Shown here: positions 45,980 through 56,865 of the stretch, one piece after another
Numbering within the stretch: the stretch's first letter is position 1
Layout of the letters: the number at the start of each line of letters is the position of its first letter
Source: Oscillospiraceae bacterium
Lineage (GTDB): Bacteria; Bacillota; Clostridia; Oscillospirales; Ruminococcaceae
Length of the DNA stretch: 64,000 bases
Direction: 5' to 3'
Assembly: GCA_902798695.1 (NCBI GenBank)
Contig: CADBXK010000001.1
Coordinates: 558,001-622,000, forward strand
Notes under the pieces: model-generated
Told to the model about the DNA's origin: nothing
Seen by the model: only the letters and a program-made list of their open reading frames with translations
Databases searched by the model: none
Translations under genes and position numbers: made by a program

Positions 45980-46779
45980 TAAGTAAATTGATTCCAAAAA
46001 TTTGCATTTCAATAATATTAATATTTTTATATCTTCCTATTATTGTTGTGATTATTTTTGCATTTAATAAAACAAAATCGAGAACTGTTTTTAACGGTCC
46101 AACGTTAAATTGGTTTTTCGAACTATTTAAAGACCATTCTATTATGACATCTCTATTAAACTCCTTTATTTTAGCTATATTAGCTTCGATAATTGCAACA
46201 ATTATTGGTACAATAGCTGCTTTACAAATAGTAAAAATGAAAAAAAGTAGTCAATCTGTAATTATGAGTTTAAACTATATTCCTATAATCAACTCTGATA
46301 TTGTCATGGGAATTTCTTTAATGCTTCTAATGACATTTGTTTTAAATATGGTAGGCGGCCATCTGGGATTTTTAACAGTTTTAATTGCACACATAACTTT
46401 ATGTATGCCATACGTTATTTTAACTATTATCCCCAAAATTAAACAAACAGATCCAAACCTATTAGAAGCAGCATTAGATTTAGGATGTACTCCCAGTAAA
46501 GCTTTTTTTAAAATAATTCTTCCACAAATTACTCCGGGTATTATTAGTGCGTTCATAATGGCATTTTCCATTTCTTTTGATGATTTTGCAGTTAGTTATT
46601 TTACAACTGGCAGTTCATTTCAAACGCTACCTGTTCTTATATATTCCATGGCTAGGAAAAGAATAACCCCAAAAATAAATGCACTATTTGCAATAATGTT
46701 TGTTTTAATATTACTTATGCTTATAATAATGAATTATTTAGATATTAAATCAGAAAAGCATCAAAGAAAAAATCATTAA
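45976..46779 (+). CDS. potC: Spermidine/putrescine ABC transporter permease PotC
   Basis: A 267-aa permease partner of PotB, with six hydrophobic segments. Its EAA loop is EAALDLGCTPSKAFFKIILP (about residues 165-184), and SFDDFAVSYFTTG, conserved in PotC, follows. ATG overlaps the potB TGA. potD begins 40 nt after its stop. Confidence 0.94.
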   Translation: MISKLIPKICISIILIFLYLPIIVVIIFAFNKTKSRTVFNGPTLNWFFELFKDHSIMTSLLNSFILAILASIIATIIGTIAALQIVKMKKSSQSVIMSLNYIPIINSDIVMGISLMLLMTFVLNMVGGHLGFLTVLIAHITLCMPYVILTIIPKIKQTDPNLLEAALDLGCTPSKAFFKIILPQITPGIISAFIMAFSISFDDFAVSYFTTGSSFQTLPVLIYSMARKRITPKINALFAIMFVLILLMLIIMNYLDIKSEKHQRKNH

Positions 46780-46819
46780 ATTCAAATTAGAAATTTATAA
46801 AAACACATTGGAGATCAAA

Positions 46820-47920
46820 ATGAAAAAATTAATGTCAATGACATTGGTATTGGTTATATTGTTAAGTTCTATATTTCAGTCAGGATGTTCACCTAAAAAT
46901 TATCCTAACGGCGAATTAAAAATATTTTGTTGGGGTGAATATTTAGCAAATGGCACATCAGATTCTTTAGATATAATAAATGCTTTTGAAGAAGAAACTG
47001 GAATAAAAGTTTCTGTGTTTTCAACATATGATTCAAATGAACAAATGTATGCAAAATTAAAGTATGGTAGTGTAGACTACGACTTAATTTTTCCATCAGA
47101 ATACATGATATCTCGTTTAATTGAAGAAGATATGATTCAAAAAATAGACATAAAATCTTTAAAAAATTATTCAGGCGTTATGAAGAGCTGTAAGGGTAGT
47201 GTCTCAGGATATGATCCAACAGACGAATATAGTGTGCCTTATGCCTGGGGAACGGTTGGTTTGGTATATAACGCTCCAATGATTGAAAAACTAACAAATC
47301 AGAAAGCATCAGATGTTGTTAAAGGATGGAAATCTCTTTGGGATAAACGATTAGAAAAAGAAATTTTTATGTTTATAAACAGCAGAGATAGCTTTGCAAT
47401 AGCAGAAAAAATATTAGGCTATTCTTTAAATACAACCACTTTAGATCAAATCAACGATGCAGCAAATCTTCTAAAAAAACAAAAACCAATAGTTCAAGCC
47501 TATATTATGGATCAAATTTTTGATAAAATGGCAAACAATGAAGGTGCTATAGCTCCAGCATATTCGGGAGATATTCTTACAATGATGAAAGAAAACCCAG
47601 ATCTTGAATATTGTTTTCCAGAAGAAGGATCTAACATATTTGTTGATGGTATGTGCATACCGAAAAATTCAAAAAATGTAGAAAATGCACATAAATTTAT
47701 AGATTTTGTATGCAGACCAGATATTGCCCTGGAAAATGCAAACTTTCTTTCATATTCTACTCCAATAATTGGTGCATGGGAAAATCTTGATGAAAGTTTA
47801 AAACAAAACCCTATAGCATATCCTCCAGAAAGCATAATAAAAAAATGCGAATCACATAAATATTTGCCAAAAGATATTAATGCGAAAATGGAAGCATTAT
47901 GGACTGAAATAAGAAACTAA
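46820..47920 (+). CDS. potD: Polyamine-binding lipoprotein PotD
   Basis: The extracytoplasmic substrate-binding protein of the Pot system. The 366-aa product has a lipoprotein signal (positive MKKLMS, hydrophobic core, FQSGC lipobox) and begins the mature part with LKIFCWGEYL. SYDLIFPSEYM-like VDYDLIFPSEYMI and VPYAWGTVGLVYN are typical of PotD/PotF proteins with a negatively charged polyamine pocket. ATG 46820 fits the GGAG spacing better than TTG 46808. It is the last gene of potABCD. Confidence 0.94.
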   Translation: MKKLMSMTLVLVILLSSIFQSGCSPKNYPNGELKIFCWGEYLANGTSDSLDIINAFEEETGIKVSVFSTYDSNEQMYAKLKYGSVDYDLIFPSEYMISRLIEEDMIQKIDIKSLKNYSGVMKSCKGSVSGYDPTDEYSVPYAWGTVGLVYNAPMIEKLTNQKASDVVKGWKSLWDKRLEKEIFMFINSRDSFAIAEKILGYSLNTTTLDQINDAANLLKKQKPIVQAYIMDQIFDKMANNEGAIAPAYSGDILTMMKENPDLEYCFPEEGSNIFVDGMCIPKNSKNVENAHKFIDFVCRPDIALENANFLSYSTPIIGAWENLDESLKQNPIAYPPESIIKKCESHKYLPKDINAKMEALWTEIRN

Positions 47921-47923
47921 AAT

Positions 47924-47966
47924 AAAAAGCCAGCAACTCTAAAAATGTTGACGGCTTTTTATTTTT
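47924..47966. terminator. Bidirectional terminator between potD and sbcC
   Basis: aaaaagcc-a-gcaac pairs with gttg-a-cggcttttt with a small internal mismatch. T runs on both sides lie between the convergent stop codons of potD and sbcC. Confidence 0.85.
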
Positions 47967-50890
47967 TAGCATATTACTTCAATTTTACTTCCACTATACA
48001 TTTTATTTTGTTTAATTTGAATTTGAGATCTTATTCTCCCTTTTAGTTCAGGAATATGCGATATTAATCCGATAATTCTGCCTGATTTATGTAATGTGGT
48101 TAAACACTGAATAACACTATTTAAATATTCCGAATCTAATGTTCCAAACCCCTCATCAATTAGCATGGTTCCCAATTCAACTCCACCAGACCTATTAGAT
48201 ACGACATCATATAATCCCAACGAAAGCGATAGAGATGCTGCAAACGTTTCTCCACCCGAAAGCGTGCTTACATGCCTAATTTTTCCACTATACGCATCAA
48301 ATATTTTTAAGCTGATATCTTGAGAGTCTATTTCTTCTATTTTAGAAAATTTATATCTACCAGCGGTTATTTTACTAAGCCACATATTTGCAAAAACCAA
48401 AACCTCATTAACACAAGCTGCTAATACATATTTTTCAAATCCCATCCGCTTTCTATTACCCTTAGCAACCTCACTCATAGTTTTAGCAACTTTATATTCT
48501 TCCTCTAATTTTTTAACATTTTTGTAATTATGTGTTAATTCATCTAAACAGTTTTTATTTATTATCAATCGTTTTCGCAATTCTTCTTCCTGTTGCTTAA
48601 TCTCTTGCCTTTTCACTTCATTTTTTTGTTTTACTGCCTTAATATCATCAACAGATTCTAATTTTAAATTTTTCAAATCTTTTTCTATAGCTTTTAGTTC
48701 AATCTTTTTACGATCTATTTCTTTCAAAATATCTTCTTCTTTTTTTACTTCATGTCTTAATTTTTCCATATTTGGTAAAAATTTCAAAAAGTTCTCAAAT
48801 TCAAACTCAGATCTTTCTAATTGATCATCTAATTGTTTCTTTGAACTTTCAACACGACTTTTTAACTCAGAAAAACTAAGTTTTGCAGCTTTCATTTCTC
48901 CCAACAATCCATTCAACTTTTTCTCTTGAACTAAATGTTCATTTCTAATATCCTCTATTTTCTTTTTTAAAATGTTTTGTTCATTTGAAAGTTCTTTTTC
49001 ATATTTATCTAATTGATTAAAATTTTGCAGTTCAACAGGAATATTTTTAAGATACTCCATTTTTTGTTTATTTAACTCATCACAGTTGGCTAAAAATTTA
49101 CTTTGATCTATTTTAAGTTTTGACATACTGTCCGTATAATTTTCATTTTCATCTACTTCGGTTTTCCACAAATTTTTAGGAATTTGTGTTTTAAGTTTTT
49201 CGCGAATTAAATCCAAGTTTTTCTCATGAATTCGCAAAAGTTCTCCATAATTGACAGAATTTCCATCAACACTCTCGATAGCAATATTCAATATTTTAAT
49301 TTCATATTCTATTTTACTCAACTGGTCTTTTTGTGAGTCAACCATCGTTCTTAAGTTTTCTATTTTACTCTGTGTAATAACTTCTCGACCAACCTTGCTA
49401 GGTCTTTTAGGATGCTCCACAGACCCACAAACAGGACACGGTTCTCCTTTTTTTAAATCTCTAGATAAAACATATGCTTGTTGCTCGTAAAAATTTTTGC
49501 ACCCTTCTAAATAATTATCATTATATATTTTAAAGTTCTTTTTACAATTTTCATAGTCATTTTTTAAACTAATTATTTTCTTTAAATTATCAATTGCTTC
49601 AGTCTCACATTTAGCTTCACCTTTTAACATCATCAAATTGTTTTTGGCATTTAAAATAGCAATTTCTTCTTCTATTTTTATTGTCTTATTCTGTTCAATT
49701 TTAATTTTATCATCAATTTTATCAACCAATTCTAATATTTTTTTTGCATTCAATAATTTAACATATTTCAAATCTATATTTTCTAATTTATTTTGTAAAT
49801 TTTTAAGCTCACCAACATGCTTCTGACAAATCTTCACATTATTATTCTGTTTTTCAATTTCTTGCTCTAATTTTTTTATTTGATCCTCTTTATTAGCTAA
49901 ATCACAACTTAAATTTTTATAGGATATATATATTATTTCGGCCTTTTCAAGTCGTTTAACCATTTCCATCTTATTTTTAAAATTATCATCATCTGGCTTT
50001 TTCTCAGCTAATTCATTGATGCATTTTTCTAGTTTATCTTTCTCAATTTGCTTCTTTTGAATCTGAATTGCAATTTGAATTTTGCCTTCAAGTTTTTGTA
50101 ATGTTATATCTAAATTATGTAAATCATCTATTAAGCCTTTAAGTTTCAATTCATCGTCTATATTTTGTTTAGATAATAAACCTATAACATCACATATTTC
50201 AACATGTTCCTCTTTTAATAAATTAGCCAAATCTTCATCTTCAGTTATTATGTGTTTTATTTTTTCCAAATTTCTTTTATTGGAATCTTCATATTTTTTT
50301 AATACACATTGCTTATGCTCAAAAATTTTATTGGTAATTATTTCATAAATCTCAGTTCCAAAAAGTTTTCTAAATGTTTTAGATTGTTCTTCACCTCTTT
50401 CAGTTAACAATTTTTGAAACTGCCCCTGAGGTAGCATAACAAGCTTATTAAAATTAATCTTATCTATTCCTATAATTTGCTCGTTTATTAAGCGTGATAT
50501 TTCTTTCAAATTGTTCTCTATCTTCCCATCTGGCATTTTCAATTCTGCCTGATGTTTATGTTTTTTAAAGCCATCTCCTCTCGATTTAGCAACCAGTTGA
50601 TCTGGTGACCTGCAAATTTTATATGTTTTCCCTTTAGATTCAAATTCTAGTTCAACATAACACAAACTCTCTTCACTTGAAAAATCACTTTTTAAACTTC
50701 TGCTCTCCTTTCTTTGCCCACTAACACTACCATACAACACAAAACAAATTGCATCAAAAATCGTAGTCTTTCCCGCACCTGTGTCACCAGAAATTAAAAA
50801 TAAATTTTCATTTTTAAATAACGAAAAATCTATCTCTTCAGTTTTAGCGTATGGACCAAAAGCAACCATTTTTAATTTAATTGGTCTCAT
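47966..50890 (-). CDS. sbcC: Exonuclease subunit SbcC
   Basis: SbcC is the SMC/Rad50-like ATPase of the SbcCD nuclease, which cuts hairpins and protein-blocked DNA ends. The 974-aa protein has Walker A SGDTGAGKTTIFDA (about residues 34-47), long coiled coils, a zinc hook GEPCPVCGSVEHP near residue 484, the signature LSGGETFAASLSL and Walker B TMLIDEGFGTLD. Its start overlaps the sbcD end by 14 nt. Confidence 0.96.
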   Translation of the reverse strand: MRPIKLKMVAFGPYAKTEEIDFSLFKNENLFLISGDTGAGKTTIFDAICFVLYGSVSGQRKESRSLKSDFSSEESLCYVELEFESKGKTYKICRSPDQLVAKSRGDGFKKHKHQAELKMPDGKIENNLKEISRLINEQIIGIDKINFNKLVMLPQGQFQKLLTERGEEQSKTFRKLFGTEIYEIITNKIFEHKQCVLKKYEDSNKRNLEKIKHIITEDEDLANLLKEEHVEICDVIGLLSKQNIDDELKLKGLIDDLHNLDITLQKLEGKIQIAIQIQKKQIEKDKLEKCINELAEKKPDDDNFKNKMEMVKRLEKAEIIYISYKNLSCDLANKEDQIKKLEQEIEKQNNNVKICQKHVGELKNLQNKLENIDLKYVKLLNAKKILELVDKIDDKIKIEQNKTIKIEEEIAILNAKNNLMMLKGEAKCETEAIDNLKKIISLKNDYENCKKNFKIYNDNYLEGCKNFYEQQAYVLSRDLKKGEPCPVCGSVEHPKRPSKVGREVITQSKIENLRTMVDSQKDQLSKIEYEIKILNIAIESVDGNSVNYGELLRIHEKNLDLIREKLKTQIPKNLWKTEVDENENYTDSMSKLKIDQSKFLANCDELNKQKMEYLKNIPVELQNFNQLDKYEKELSNEQNILKKKIEDIRNEHLVQEKKLNGLLGEMKAAKLSFSELKSRVESSKKQLDDQLERSEFEFENFLKFLPNMEKLRHEVKKEEDILKEIDRKKIELKAIEKDLKNLKLESVDDIKAVKQKNEVKRQEIKQQEEELRKRLIINKNCLDELTHNYKNVKKLEEEYKVAKTMSEVAKGNRKRMGFEKYVLAACVNEVLVFANMWLSKITAGRYKFSKIEEIDSQDISLKIFDAYSGKIRHVSTLSGGETFAASLSLSLGLYDVVSNRSGGVELGTMLIDEGFGTLDSEYLNSVIQCLTTLHKSGRIIGLISHIPELKGRIRSQIQIKQNKMYSGSKIEVIC

Positions 50891-52001
50891 TCTTTAATTC
50901 CTCCATAACTCTTTCAAGAAGTTGCTTTTCCAATTCGTTCATATCTTTCCCAACAATATCTTTATAGAAGTCCACAAACAACTCTTGGGGACATTTTTGT
51001 ATAATATTCTGAGCAGTCCTGCTATTATCTAATTTAATATTAACATAACTTAAATCTAATATATTAGGGCAAACTGTCCGTATGCGTCCATGAGGATCTA
51101 TAATAAAATTTTCATCAGTAAGTTGCACAGAAACATAATCATTTGTTTTTATTTTCATTATATCCTCAAAATTCCCACGCAAAATTCTTAGATCACGCAA
51201 AGGTTCAACTAATATTTTTTCTATATTTATATTTTTAGATCTGTCTATATCAACCACAACTACTTGCTTTTTATGATTCGCCTCACTAACTGAATACTTT
51301 AATGGTGATCCTGAATATCGTCCTTTTTCACCGGCTTTTTGAGGTCCATGCAAGTGTCCCAATGCAATATAATCAAAATTTTTAAACTTGTCTAAATTTA
51401 CAATATCACTTCCACCAATCGAAATTTCCGAATCACAATATTCCAAATTATTAAAACCAAAATCCATATAAGTTCCATGCGTACACAATATGTTTACATC
51501 ACAATATATATTATTATATATTTTATTTTTTACAACTACTTCAATTGCAGAATCAAAACTAGAAACTTTATCAACATCAAAATATTCTTTAACCATTGCA
51601 GGATCTACATATGGTAAAAGAGTAAAACCAACCGTCCCAAATACATCATCAAATTTAACATGTTTTATTCCACTAATCCCACCACAAATTGTTAATCCAG
51701 ATCTTTCTAATATTTTTGAAGAAAAGCTTAATTTTTGTGGTGAGTCGTGATTTCCAGATATAATTAACACAGATATTTGTAATTCCATTATAACTTTCGT
51801 TAAAAATTCATCTAACAATTCAACAGCAGCTGCAGAGGGAACAGCACTATTATATATATCCCCAGCCACAATTAAAACGTCTATTTTTTCACTTTTAATC
51901 ACCGAAATAAGCCAATTCAAAAAATGTGCTTGATCTTCAATTAAACTATATTTGTTTAAAAACCGTCCTATATGCCAGTCAGCTGTATGCAATATCCGCA
52001 A
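50877..52001 (-). CDS. sbcD: Exonuclease subunit SbcD
   Basis: The Mre11-like nuclease partner of SbcC. The 374-aa protein has the metallophosphoesterase motifs TADWHIGR (DxH), VAGDIYNSAVPS (GDxxD), ISGNHDSPQ (GNHD), CTHGTY and ALGHLHGPQ (GHLH). The start is TTG (51999-52001), with GGAGG exactly 7 nt upstream. A promoter and a 12-bp palindrome precede it. Confidence 0.96.
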   Translation of the reverse strand: MRILHTADWHIGRFLNKYSLIEDQAHFLNWLISVIKSEKIDVLIVAGDIYNSAVPSAAAVELLDEFLTKVIMELQISVLIISGNHDSPQKLSFSSKILERSGLTICGGISGIKHVKFDDVFGTVGFTLLPYVDPAMVKEYFDVDKVSSFDSAIEVVVKNKIYNNIYCDVNILCTHGTYMDFGFNNLEYCDSEISIGGSDIVNLDKFKNFDYIALGHLHGPQKAGEKGRYSGSPLKYSVSEANHKKQVVVVDIDRSKNINIEKILVEPLRDLRILRGNFEDIMKIKTNDYVSVQLTDENFIIDPHGRIRTVCPNILDLSYVNIKLDNSRTAQNIIQKCPQELFVDFYKDIVGKDMNELEKQLLERVMEELKNETN

Positions 52002-52050
52002 TACAATACCTCCAATTTGATCTTAATAACGTTATTATCCTTTATTCATG

Positions 52051-52079
52051 ATTATATCAAATTCATCGCCCATACACAA
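52051..52079 (-). promoter_or_regulatory. Putative sigma-A promoter of sbcDC
   Basis: TTGTGT (52074-52079), a 17-nt spacer and TATAAT (52051-52056) on the minus strand, 50 nt before the sbcD start. The palindrome aataacgttatt (52025-52036) lies just downstream of the expected transcription start. Confidence 0.6.
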
Positions 52080-52091
52080 TACACATATTAT

Positions 52092-52128
52092 AAAATAAAA
52101 AAAGTTGATAGCAAAAGCCACCAACTTT
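52092..52128 (-). terminator. tuf / str operon terminator
   Basis: On the minus strand a 12-bp stem with two G-U pairs (52117-52128 with 52101-52112, 4-nt loop) is followed by a T-rich run, about 20 nt after the tuf stop. Confidence 0.88.
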
Positions 52129-52149
52129 AAAATATATTTTTCCTTTTAA

Positions 52150-53349
52150 TTACTCGTTAATTTCAGTAACAACACCGGAACCAACAGTTCTACCACCTTC
52201 ACGGATAGCAAAACGCAAACCATTTTCAATAGCAATTGGAGTAATCAATTCAACGTTCATTTCTACGTTATCTCCAGGCATACACATTTCTGTTCCTTCA
52301 GGAAGACTTACAACACCTGTAACGTCTGTTGTTCTGAAATAGAACTGTGGACGATAGTTGTTGAAGAATGGAGTATGACGACCACCCTCGTCTTTCTTCA
52401 ATACATAAACTGAACCACGGAATTTAGTATGTGGGTTAATTGAACCTGGAGCACAAAGAACCTGACCACGTTGAATTTCTTCACGTGAAACACCACGTAA
52501 AAGTGCACCAATGTTATCTCCAGCCTCTGCGTAATCCAAAGTTTTACGGAACATTTCAATTCCTGTAATAACTGTTTTTGCACGCTCATCTGTAAGACCG
52601 ATGATTTCTACTTCGTCAGAAACATTCAATTTTCCTCTTTCAACACGACCTGTAGCAACTGTACCACGACCAGAAATTGTCATAACGTCTTCAACAGGCA
52701 TAAGGAAAGGAAGATCTGATTTTCTTTCAGGAGTAGGAATATACTCGTCAACTGCGTCCATCAATTCAATAATTGGAGCGTATGCTGGATCGTTAATATC
52801 ATTTGGAGCTTCCAATACTTTCAAAGCAGAACCTTTAATGATTGGAATATCATCACCTGGGAAATCATACTCAGAAAGCAAGTCACGAATTTCCATTTCT
52901 ACTAATTCCAAGAACTCTTCGTCATCAACCTGATCAACTTTGTTCATGAAAACAACTATATATGGAACACCAACCTGACGTGCAAGCAAGATGTGCTCAC
53001 GTGTCTGAGGCATTGGACCATCTGCTGCTGATACAACCAATATAGCACCATCCATCTGAGCAGCACCTGTGATCATGTTTTTAACATAGTCAGCATGTCC
53101 TGGACAGTCAACGTGTGCATAGTGACGTTTTTCTGTTTCATACTCAACGTGTGCAGTATTAATTGTTATTCCACGTTCACGTTCTTCTGGAGCCTTATCT
53201 ATATTTGCATAGTCAACAAAATCAGCTTGACCTTTCATGCCAAGAGTTTTTGTTATTGCTGCAGTTAATGTAGTTTTACCATGGTCAACGTGACCAATAG
53301 TACCAATGTTAATATGCGGCTTATTTCTTTCAAATTTTGCTTTTGCCAT
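52150..53349 (-). CDS. tuf: Elongation factor Tu
   Basis: EF-Tu delivers aminoacyl-tRNA to the ribosome. The 399-aa GTPase has [14 protein letters not shown] (G1), the switch region [24 protein letters not shown] (G3) and NKVDQVDD (G4). The two beta-barrel domains follow, ending [11 protein letters not shown]. Codon use here is more regular and less AT-extreme than the neighbours, as expected of a highly expressed gene. It is the last gene of the rpsL-rpsG-fusA-tuf unit, 83 nt after fusA, with GAGGAGG upstream. Confidence 0.98.
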   Translation of the reverse strand: MAKAKFERNKPHINIGTIGHVDHGKTTLTAAITKTLGMKGQADFVDYANIDKAPEERERGITINTAHVEYETEKRHYAHVDCPGHADYVKNMITGAAQMDGAILVVSAADGPMPQTREHILLARQVGVPYIVVFMNKVDQVDDEEFLELVEMEIRDLLSEYDFPGDDIPIIKGSALKVLEAPNDINDPAYAPIIELMDAVDEYIPTPERKSDLPFLMPVEDVMTISGRGTVATGRVERGKLNVSDEVEIIGLTDERAKTVITGIEMFRKTLDYAEAGDNIGALLRGVSREEIQRGQVLCAPGSINPHTKFRGSVYVLKKDEGGRHTPFFNNYRPQFYFRTTDVTGVVSLPEGTEMCMPGDNVEMNVELITPIAIENGLRFAIREGGRTVGSGVVTEINE

Positions 53350-53432
53350 TGTTTATTCCTCCTCAAAATTAACTTCACTTTGAATTTAATTCTAACACAT
53401 AATAAAAATTATTCAAGTACTTTTAAGCAATT

Positions 53433-55553
53433 TTATTTTTTTGCTCTAGCGGACATAATCTTTTCAGAAATAGACTTCGGAACCTCAATGTAATGGCTAG
53501 GCTCCATAGAATATTGTCCTCTACCCTGTGTTTTAGATCTCAAGTCATTTGAATATCCAAACATTTCAGAAAGAGGAACATTTGCTTTTATCTCTTGCAA
53601 ACCATTTCTAGGTTCCATTCCTTCAACCTGACCACGTCTAGAGTTCAAGTCTCCTATAACATCTCCCATGTATTCTTCTGGAACAATAACAACAACTTTC
53701 ATTATTGGTTCCAAAATTACAGGATCTGCTTTTCTCATTGCTTCTTTAAATGCTTGAGAACCAGCTATTTTAAATGCCATTTCAGAAGAGTCAACGTCAT
53801 GATATGAACCATCATATAAAGTAACTTTAACGTCAACTACCTGATATCCAGCCAAAATACCTGCTTGCATAGCACCTTGGATACCTGCATCAACTGCTGG
53901 AATGTATTCTTTTGGAATTGCTCCTCCAACAATTTTATTAATGAATTCATATCCCTTACCTGACTCGTTAGGCTCAACATGAATTTTAACATGACCATAT
54001 TGACCCTTACCACCAGACTGACGTGCATATTTATGATCAATATCAACTTCACGTCTGATTGTTTCTTTATATGAAACTTGTGGCGCTCCAACATTAGCTT
54101 CAACCTTAAACTCACGAAGCAAACGGTCAACAATAATCTCTAAATGAAGTTCACCCATTCCAGCTATTATAGTCTGACCTGTTTCTTCATTTGTATATGT
54201 TCTAAATGTTGGGTCTTCTTCAGCAAGTTTACCCAACGCAATTCCCATTTTTTCAGAACCAGCTTTTGTCTTTGGCTCAATTGCAAGACTTATAACAGGC
54301 TCTGGGAATTCCATAGACTCTAAAATGATTGGATGTTGAGAATCACAAAGTGTATCTCCAGTTACAGTGTTCTTAAGTCCAACTGCAGCGGCAATATCTC
54401 CCGCAAAAACTTCCTCAATATCCGTTCTATTGTTAGAATGCATCTGTAATATTCTACCAATACGTTCATTGTTCCCTTTAACTGAATTATAAACGTTTGT
54501 TCCTGCTTTAATGCTTCCAGAATAAACACGGAAGAAACACAATTTACCAACAAATGGGTCTGTTGCGATCTTAAATGCAAGAGCTGAGAAAGGTTCAGTA
54601 TCAGAAGAAGGTCTTTCTTCTTCTTCATCAGTTTTAGGATTTATTCCCTTGATAGGTGGAATGTCTACTGGAGATGGCATATAATCTACAATTGCATCTA
54701 ACAATGGCTGAACACCCTTATTTCTATATGATGTTCCGCAAGTTACTGGAACAATTTTATTCTCTATTGTTCCAACTCTCAAGGCCTTCTTTATTTCCTC
54801 AACACTTATTTCTTCACCTTCAAGATATTTCATCATAATATCTTCATCAACTTCAGCAACTGCTTCTAATAACTTCATACGATATTCATCCGCTATATCT
54901 TTTAGATCATCAGGAATATCAGTAGAATCCATAACCTTACCTAAATCATCTGCATATATAATTGCTTCCATTTTAACAAGGTCTATAATTCCCTTAAAAG
55001 TATCTTCAGCTCCTATAGGAAGTTGAATTGGAATTGCATTACATTTCAAACGCTCTTCCATCATTTTAACAACATTATAGAAATCTGCTCCCATAATATC
55101 CATCTTATTTACATAAGCCATTCTGGGAACTCCGTAATTATCGGCCTGATGCCAAACAGTTTCAGACTGTGGCTCAACTCCACCTTTTGCACAAAAAACA
55201 GTTACCGAACCGTCTAAAACTCTTAGTGATCTTTCAACTTCAACCGTAAAATCAACGTGTCCAGGAGTATCAATTATATTGATACGATGTCTATTCTTTT
55301 TCATCATTCCTGGATCGCCTAAAAACTCAGTATGACTCCAGTAACAAGTGGTAGCAGCAGAGGTAATTGTGATTCCACGTTCCTGCTCTTGCTCCATCCA
55401 GTCCATCGTTGCTGCACCGTCATGAGTTTCTCCCAACTTACGATTTATTCCCGTATAATAAAGTATACGCTCAGTAGTTGTTGTTTTTCCAGCATCAATG
55501 TGAGCCATTATACCAATATTACGGGTCATCTGTAACGATACGTCTCTTGGCAT
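53433..55553 (-). CDS. fusA: Elongation factor G
   Basis: EF-G drives ribosomal translocation with GTP. The 706-aa protein has [15 protein letters not shown] (G1), [13 protein letters not shown] (switch I), [16 protein letters not shown] (G3) and NKMDIMGAD (G4). Domains II-V end with the [15 protein letters not shown] region. Length is close to the bacterial norm. ATG 55553 has GAGGAGG upstream. It lies 145 nt after rpsG. Confidence 0.98.
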   Translation of the reverse strand: MPRDVSLQMTRNIGIMAHIDAGKTTTTERILYYTGINRKLGETHDGAATMDWMEQEQERGITITSAATTCYWSHTEFLGDPGMMKKNRHRINIIDTPGHVDFTVEVERSLRVLDGSVTVFCAKGGVEPQSETVWHQADNYGVPRMAYVNKMDIMGADFYNVVKMMEERLKCNAIPIQLPIGAEDTFKGIIDLVKMEAIIYADDLGKVMDSTDIPDDLKDIADEYRMKLLEAVAEVDEDIMMKYLEGEEISVEEIKKALRVGTIENKIVPVTCGTSYRNKGVQPLLDAIVDYMPSPVDIPPIKGINPKTDEEEERPSSDTEPFSALAFKIATDPFVGKLCFFRVYSGSIKAGTNVYNSVKGNNERIGRILQMHSNNRTDIEEVFAGDIAAAVGLKNTVTGDTLCDSQHPIILESMEFPEPVISLAIEPKTKAGSEKMGIALGKLAEEDPTFRTYTNEETGQTIIAGMGELHLEIIVDRLLREFKVEANVGAPQVSYKETIRREVDIDHKYARQSGGKGQYGHVKIHVEPNESGKGYEFINKIVGGAIPKEYIPAVDAGIQGAMQAGILAGYQVVDVKVTLYDGSYHDVDSSEMAFKIAGSQAFKEAMRKADPVILEPIMKVVVIVPEEYMGDVIGDLNSRRGQVEGMEPRNGLQEIKANVPLSEMFGYSNDLRSKTQGRGQYSMEPSHYIEVPKSISEKIMSARAKK

Positions 55554-55698
55554 AATTTCCTCCTCAATACTAATGGTATTTTAACCATCTTCTATTTTTA
55601 ATTTCAAAAATTATTTGCAGCTATTATAGAATTTGATTCCATAATAAACTACAAATAAAAACATATAAACTATAAATTCAAAACACTCTATAAAAATA

Positions 55699-56169
55699 CT
55701 ACCAACGATAATGTGCAAATGCTTTATTTGCTTCAGCCATCTTGTGTGTATCTTCACGCTTTTTGCATGAACCACCTGTATTATTAAGAGCATCGATTAT
55801 TTCTGCCGCTAAACGCTCTCTCATTGTTCTTTCATTACGCTGACGTGAATATAAAGTAATCCAACGCAAGCCCAATGTTTGTCTACGCTCAGGACGAACT
55901 TCAATAGGAACCTGATATGTTGCACCACCAACACGACGAGCTTTAACTTCTAACACTGGCATTATATTTTCCATTGCTTCTTGAAAAGCCTCAAGCGGTT
56001 CTCTATCTAATTTTTCCTTTACAATATCAAATGCACCATAAACTATTTTCTGTGCAACACCCTTTTTTCCATCAAGCATTATGCTATTTATAAGACGTGT
56101 CACAAGTTTAGATTTATAAAGCGGATCTGGCAAAACATCACGTTTTGCAATTTTTCCTCTTCTTGGCAC
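55699..56169 (-). CDS. rpsG: 30S ribosomal protein S7
   Basis: S7 nucleates assembly of the 30S head. A GTG start at 56167-56169, with AAGGAGGG 7 nt upstream, gives [20 protein letters not shown] and 156 aa, exactly the family length. A longer reading to 56187 would translate the [18 protein letters not shown] and the C-terminal [20 protein letters not shown] are intact. The gap to rpsL contains a strong 13-bp hairpin. Confidence 0.97.
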   Translation of the reverse strand: MPRRGKIAKRDVLPDPLYKSKLVTRLINSIMLDGKKGVAQKIVYGAFDIVKEKLDREPLEAFQEAMENIMPVLEVKARRVGGATYQVPIEVRPERRQTLGLRWITLYSRQRNERTMRERLAAEIIDALNNTGGSCKKREDTHKMAEANKAFAHYRW

Positions 56170-56232
56170 TTCTCTTCCCTCCTTCATAAATTGATGAATT
56201 CACTGGTACTCGAAAGTAGAAACTCCCGTTGT

Positions 56233-56286
56233 GCCAACTAGGTAAAAATGCCTTTTTTCAACAAAAATATATATTACCCAACTGGC
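56233..56286 (-). promoter_or_regulatory. 13-bp hairpin in the rpsL-rpsG leader
   Basis: On the minus strand, sequence 56274-56286 (GCCAGTTGGGTAA) pairs fully with 56233-56245 (TTACCTAGTTGGC), including three G-U pairs, around a 28-nt AU-rich loop. It lies inside the 163-nt rpsL-rpsG gap, about 65 nt before the rpsG start. There is no T run after it, so it is not a terminator. In E. coli the same gap binds S7 for autoregulation; a similar role here is an inference. Confidence 0.6.
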
Positions 56287-56332
56287 CACATGCTAGGACT
56301 TTTCTGTAAAATTCACTATAAAAATCTTACAC

Positions 56333-56752
56333 TTACTTTCCAGCCTTCGGACGCTTCGATCCATACTTGGAACGAGCCTGTTTTCTGTCCGCAACTCCTT
56401 GCGAATCTAATGTTCCACGTATGATATGATAACGTGTACCTGGTAAGTCTTTAACACGTCCACCACGAATCAAAACAACGCTATGTTCCTGTAAGTTATG
56501 TCCTTCACCAGGAATATAAGATGTAACTTCAATTCCATTAGAAAGACGAACCCTAGCAACTTTTCTAAGTGCTGAGTTTGGTTTCTTTGGAGTCATAGTT
56601 CTAACTGCAGTACATACACCACGCTTCTGTGGAGAATTATGATCTACTGATATTTTCTTCATAGAGTTATAATTCTTTCCAAGAGCTGGGGCATTAGATT
56701 TAGAAGTCTTTTCTTTTCTTCCTTTACGTACAAGCTGGTTAAAAGTTGGCAT
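56333..56752 (-). CDS. rpsL: 30S ribosomal protein S12
   Basis: S12 lies at the decoding centre and is the classic streptomycin-resistance locus. The 139-aa protein has [12 protein letters not shown] at the start and the [20 protein letters not shown] and [13 protein letters not shown] loops. The lysine in TPKKPNSA, where streptomycin resistance mutations occur, is wild type. AGGAGGTG precedes the ATG. A short insert around residues 26-36 ([11 protein letters not shown]) makes it slightly longer than the E. coli form, as in some Clostridia. Confidence 0.98.
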   Translation of the reverse strand: MPTFNQLVRKGRKEKTSKSNAPALGKNYNSMKKISVDHNSPQKRGVCTAVRTMTPKKPNSALRKVARVRLSNGIEVTSYIPGEGHNLQEHSVVLIRGGRVKDLPGTRYHIIRGTLDSQGVADRKQARSKYGSKRPKAGK

Positions 56753-56835
56753 ATGGCACCTCCTTATTCAATTTTGTGAGCAAAAGCTCAATGTATATGT
56801 TTAACACAAAAATTTTGTGAAAACAAACCAATAGA

Positions 56836-56865
56836 ATTATATCATTTTAATAGCAATCATGTCAA
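56836..56865 (-). promoter_or_regulatory. Putative promoter of the rpsL-rpsG-fusA-tuf operon
   Basis: A perfect TTGACA (56860-56865), 18-nt spacer and perfect TATAAT (56836-56841) on the minus strand, about 80 nt before rpsL: the best promoter in the window. Its -35 box lies in one arm of an 8-bp inverted repeat (56861-56868 and 56885-56892). Confidence 0.85.
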
